Below are positions 5,682 through 7,836 of a DNA stretch of 7,836 bases, one piece after another. Each line of letters starts with the position of its first letter. Positions within the stretch are counted from its first letter, which is position 1. This stretch comes from Oscillospiraceae bacterium (GTDB lineage: Bacteria; Bacillota; Clostridia; Oscillospirales; Ruminococcaceae). The notes under the pieces are model-generated. The model was given only the letters and a program-made list of their open reading frames with translations, was not told the origin of the DNA and ran no database searches. The stretch lies in assembly GCA_902798675.1 (NCBI GenBank), contig CADBXQ010000090.1, positions 7,997 through 15,832 on the forward strand, read 5' to 3'. The position numbers and the translations under genes were made by a program.

Positions 5682-6434
5682 TTGCAGAAAATATTTGGTT
5701 TGATTAAAAAAGCTATTGATGAGTTTGATTTAATTGAAACTGGAGATAAAATTGCAATTGGAGTTTCAGGCGGCAAGGATAGTTTGATTTTGCTTGAAGG
5801 CTTGTGTAGAGTCAAAAAATACTTGCGCTTGGATTTTAGCATCATTGCCATAACGCTGGATTTGCAGTTTAGTGGCGTGCCTTCTAACTATGCCTGTGTG
5901 AAAAATATTTGTGATAATTATAATATTCCATATATAGTCAAATTAACTGATATAGGAAATGTTATTTTCAACATCAGAAAAGAAACCCACCCATGCAGTT
6001 TGTGTGCAAGAATGCGTCGCGGGGCTCTTCATGACATAGCAAAAGAAAACGGCTGCAACAAAATTGCTTTTGGCCATCATTTGGATGACGCTGTTGAGAC
6101 ATTTCTCATGAACTTGTTTAATGAGGGAAGGATTGGTTGTTTTGCCCCAAAAACCTATCTTTCCAGGAAGGATATAACCTTGATCAGGCCGCTTGTTTTT
6201 GTAAGTGAAAGCGAAGTTTGTCGCGTCGCTAAAAAGCTTGGCTTTCAGATTGTTGGGAGCGCTTGCCCAGCAGACGGCAAAACCGCCCGCCAATCAACAA
6301 AAGAATTTGTGGCCTCTCGCGAAAAGGTTGACAGTGGCTTTAAAAAGCGCATATTTGGAGCTATGCGAAGAGCAGGAATTGATGGTTGGGGAAAAAAATC
6401 AAATTTTGGCTATGATAAGTGTTTTCGAATCTGA
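5682..6434 (+). CDS. ttcA: TtcA-family tRNA 2-thiocytidine synthetase (PP-loop ATPase)
   Basis: The 250-residue protein belongs to the PP-loop ATP pyrophosphatase/adenylating family. TtcA activates cytidine 32 of certain tRNAs with ATP and replaces oxygen by sulfur, using an iron-sulfur cluster. The PP-loop motif SGGKDS is at residues 29-34. HPCSLCARMRRG supplies the CxxC pair (Cys105, Cys108). GHHLDDAVETFLMN is at 131 onward. Cys195 in SACPADG is the likely third cluster cysteine. These are the hallmark TtcA features in the expected order, though this protein is shorter than the E. coli enzyme (about 310 residues). The start is TTG 5682, 8 nt after GGGAGG (5668-5673); the frame stays open upstream to a GTG at 5652, but that has no ribosome binding site. 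The gene is transcribed alone from its own promoter. The exact tRNA substrate is inferred from family; a related TtcA-like thiolase role is the main alternative. Confidence 0.88.
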   Translation: MQKIFGLIKKAIDEFDLIETGDKIAIGVSGGKDSLILLEGLCRVKKYLRLDFSIIAITLDLQFSGVPSNYACVKNICDNYNIPYIVKLTDIGNVIFNIRKETHPCSLCARMRRGALHDIAKENGCNKIAFGHHLDDAVETFLMNLFNEGRIGCFAPKTYLSRKDITLIRPLVFVSESEVCRVAKKLGFQIVGSACPADGKTARQSTKEFVASREKVDSGFKKRIFGAMRRAGIDGWGKKSNFGYDKCFRI

Positions 6435-6605
6435 ATCCTGCTCGATTTTTTCAACATGTGCTCTTTGTCTATGCCGCTTAAATTTCACAGTGTGAATAAA
6501 ATTATTTTTTTGAAATATTTATGACTATATTTGGGATTTTCAGACCCAAGTCCAACATTTGGCGCCCAATCCTCCAGTTATTTATTGCGTTGAGTTAAAT
6601 TTGAT

Positions 6606-6634
6606 TTGACATTGCAAGAAAATTGTTGTAAAAT
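6606..6634 (+). promoter_or_regulatory. Sigma-A type promoter for rny
   Basis: TTGACA (6606-6611) and TAAAAT (6629-6634) are separated by 17 nt, a near-perfect vegetative promoter. Transcription should start near 6641, giving a long leader of about 137 nt before the rny ATG. Confidence 0.8.
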
Positions 6635-6654
6635 TAGGTGAACATATCCTAGAT

Positions 6655-6733
6655 CATCCAAAGTGTGATTGGAGTGCTTTTTTAATTATTAAAAAGCATA
6701 TGTCTTTTGTTTTAGCAAAATTGGATGTTTTTT
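6655..6733 (+). promoter_or_regulatory. Candidate structured leader of rny with terminator-like hairpins
   Basis: In the rny leader, TGCTTTTT (6675-6682) pairs with AAAAAGCA (6691-6698) around an 8-nt loop. An outer 7-bp stem, CATCCAA (6655-6661) with TTGGATG (6721-6727), is followed directly by six Ts. CCAA (6658-6661) can alternatively pair with the TTGG at 6669-6672, which would compete with the outer stem. This layout could attenuate transcription or mark a processing site. It matches no riboswitch class I recognise, and the stems are AU-rich and short. Confidence 0.3.
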
Positions 6734-6777
6734 GAATTTGAGAAAGTCAGAATCAAGGGAGGTATATTTAGGAAGTT

Positions 6778-7836
6778 ATGGACACATTAATGGTTATTTT
6801 GTTAATAGTTTTGTCAACTTTAGTTTCGGGTTGTTTGGTTGCGTTTTTATTTTTCAAAATTGGAGTTAAATATCGCAAAAAAATTGCTGAATCTGAAATT
6901 GGAAGCGCCGAGGAGCATGCGAAAAATCTGGTTGAATCCGCAAAAAAAGAGGCCCAGTCGAGCAAAAAGCAAGCAATTGTCGACGCTAAAGACGAGATCC
7001 ACAAGCTTCGAGCTGAAGCGGAAAAAGAGATCAAAGACAGGCGCTCAGAACTGAATCAACAGGAACGACGCCTCTTGAAAAAAGAAGAATCTTTAGAAAA
7101 AAAGATGACTCAGTTTGAAAAAAAAGAAGAAGGTTTAACAATAAAAACAGTTCAAATTGATAAAACGCTTGAGGAAGTTGAGCAGATCAAGCAAAATCAG
7201 CTAACCACATTGGAAAAAATATCCGGAATGACTAAAGACCAAGCCATATCTCAGCTTTTATCAAGTTTTGACCACGAGCTTGAACACGAAAAGGCCATCA
7301 GAATCGCCGTTTTGGAGCAGCAGATTAAGGATGATGTTGAGCAAAGAGCTCGAAATTTGATTTCTCTTGCCATTTCCAGATTTGCTGTTGATCAAACCTC
7401 GGAAGTTGCGGTTTCTGTTGTTCCTTTGCCATCGGATGAAATGAAGGGAAGAATAATTGGACGAGAGGGTCGAAACATTCGCTCGCTTGAAACTTTAACC
7501 GGCGTTGATTTTGTTATAGACGACACTCCAGAAGCAATAACTTTGTCCTGTTTTGACCCCATTCGAAGAGAGATTGCGAGGCTGACTTTGGAGCATTTAA
7601 TGGCAGACGGGCGCATACATCCCGCTAAAATTGAAGAGACTGTTGAAAAATCTTCGCGCGAAGTTGAGCAAATGATAAAATCGGAAGGCGAACGAGCGAT
7701 CCTTGAAACAAATGTTCATGGAATCAATGCTGATATGACTAAATTGCTGGGGCGCCTGAAATATAGAACAAGCTATGGTCAAAATGTTTTAAACCACAGC
7801 ATCGAAGTCGCCCTGATTGCGGGGATGATTGCTAAT
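6778..7836 (+). CDS. rny: Ribonuclease Y (3' end outside window)
   Basis: The frame is open from ATG 6778 to the window end (353 codons; the family is about 520 residues, so the catalytic C-terminal part is missing here). RNase Y is a membrane-anchored endoribonuclease that starts mRNA decay in Bacillota. Residues 4-27 form one N-terminal membrane segment (LMVILLIVLSTLVSG). Residues about 30-155 are a long Lys/Glu-rich coiled coil. Residues about 205-270 form a KH RNA-binding domain with the GREG loop at 228-231 in MKGRIIGREGRNIRSLE. The sequence GQNVLNHSIEVALIAGM, with His340, begins the HD hydrolase domain. An in-frame TAG at 6769-6771 excludes an upstream start. The site used is probably AGGAAG (6770-6775), rather close to the ATG; a stronger AAGGGAGG (6755-6762) lies 15 nt away. 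The gene has its own promoter and an unusually long leader. Confidence 0.97.
   Translation, partial: MDTLMVILLIVLSTLVSGCLVAFLFFKIGVKYRKKIAESEIGSAEEHAKNLVESAKKEAQSSKKQAIVDAKDEIHKLRAEAEKEIKDRRSELNQQERRLLKKEESLEKKMTQFEKKEEGLTIKTVQIDKTLEEVEQIKQNQLTTLEKISGMTKDQAISQLLSSFDHELEHEKAIRIAVLEQQIKDDVEQRARNLISLAISRFAVDQTSEVAVSVVPLPSDEMKGRIIGREGRNIRSLETLTGVDFVIDDTPEAITLSCFDPIRREIARLTLEHLMADGRIHPAKIEETVEKSSREVEQMIKSEGERAILETNVHGINADMTKLLGRLKYRTSYGQNVLNHSIEVALIAGMIAN

Larger units (their letters stand above)
6435..6777. other. Intergenic region between ttcA and rny
   Basis: These 343 nt contain no supported gene. A weak hairpin, TTCAC/GTGAA, at 6484-6496 with seven Ts at 6505-6511 may be the ttcA terminator, but the stem is only 5 bp. 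A less AT-rich patch at about 6531-6580 can form TTGGG/CCCAA pairs (6531-6535 with 6545-6549). The rny promoter and its leader follow. Confidence 0.55.

Noticed and set aside
5504..5851. Minus-strand frame of 115 codons overlapping the start of the TtcA-like gene
   Set aside because: It lies opposite conserved PP-loop coding sequence and has no supporting signals.
6839..7054. Plus-strand frame of 71 codons inside rny
   Set aside because: It is an out-of-frame shadow; the rny frame through the same region encodes the expected membrane segment and coiled coil.

Overview
The window looks like a low-GC Bacillota chromosome, most plausibly an anaerobic Clostridia-type bacterium. The evidence is an AT-rich composition, strong AGGAGG-like ribosome binding sites, TTG starts, a DtxR/MntR-type metalloregulator, a TtcA-type tRNA thiolase and RNase Y. 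Species or family cannot be assigned from sequence reading alone.

Left half (1-3308): two convergent genes for related extracellular repeat proteins meet tail to tail at a perfect bidirectional hairpin terminator (797-834). The plus-strand gene is cut by the window edge and only its last InlB/Listeria-Bacteroides-like repeat modules are visible. The minus-strand gene is complete. It encodes 811 residues: a signal peptide, a cysteine-rich beta-helix region with GGAIYN repeats, then four InlB-like modules. The two genes share a 193-nt inverted repeat (296-488 against 1236-1428), about 88% identical by hand alignment, with a 62-nt identical core. This is the most interesting structure in the window, because it could support exchange of the two C-termini by inversion or gene conversion.

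Middle (3309-5009): an AT-rich intergenic region carries a near-consensus promoter for the large minus-strand gene. It is followed by three consecutive plus-strand reading frames (3665-4099, 4183-4749, 4728-4925). Only the first has a ribosome binding site and a signal peptide, and the three join naturally if frame changes are allowed. I read them as one secreted, helix-rich protein gene broken by frameshifts, closed by a terminator at 4939-4987.

Right half (5010-7836): a short DtxR-family regulator (minus strand) is divergent from a TtcA-family tRNA 2-thiocytidine synthetase. Both have recognisable promoters and TTG starts. Next comes rny (RNase Y), with its own consensus promoter and a leader of about 137 nt with hairpin potential; the gene runs off the right edge as its HD domain begins.

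The left part reads as accessory surface-protein territory and the right part as housekeeping genes. No tRNA, rRNA, CRISPR array, insertion sequence or phage gene was seen.
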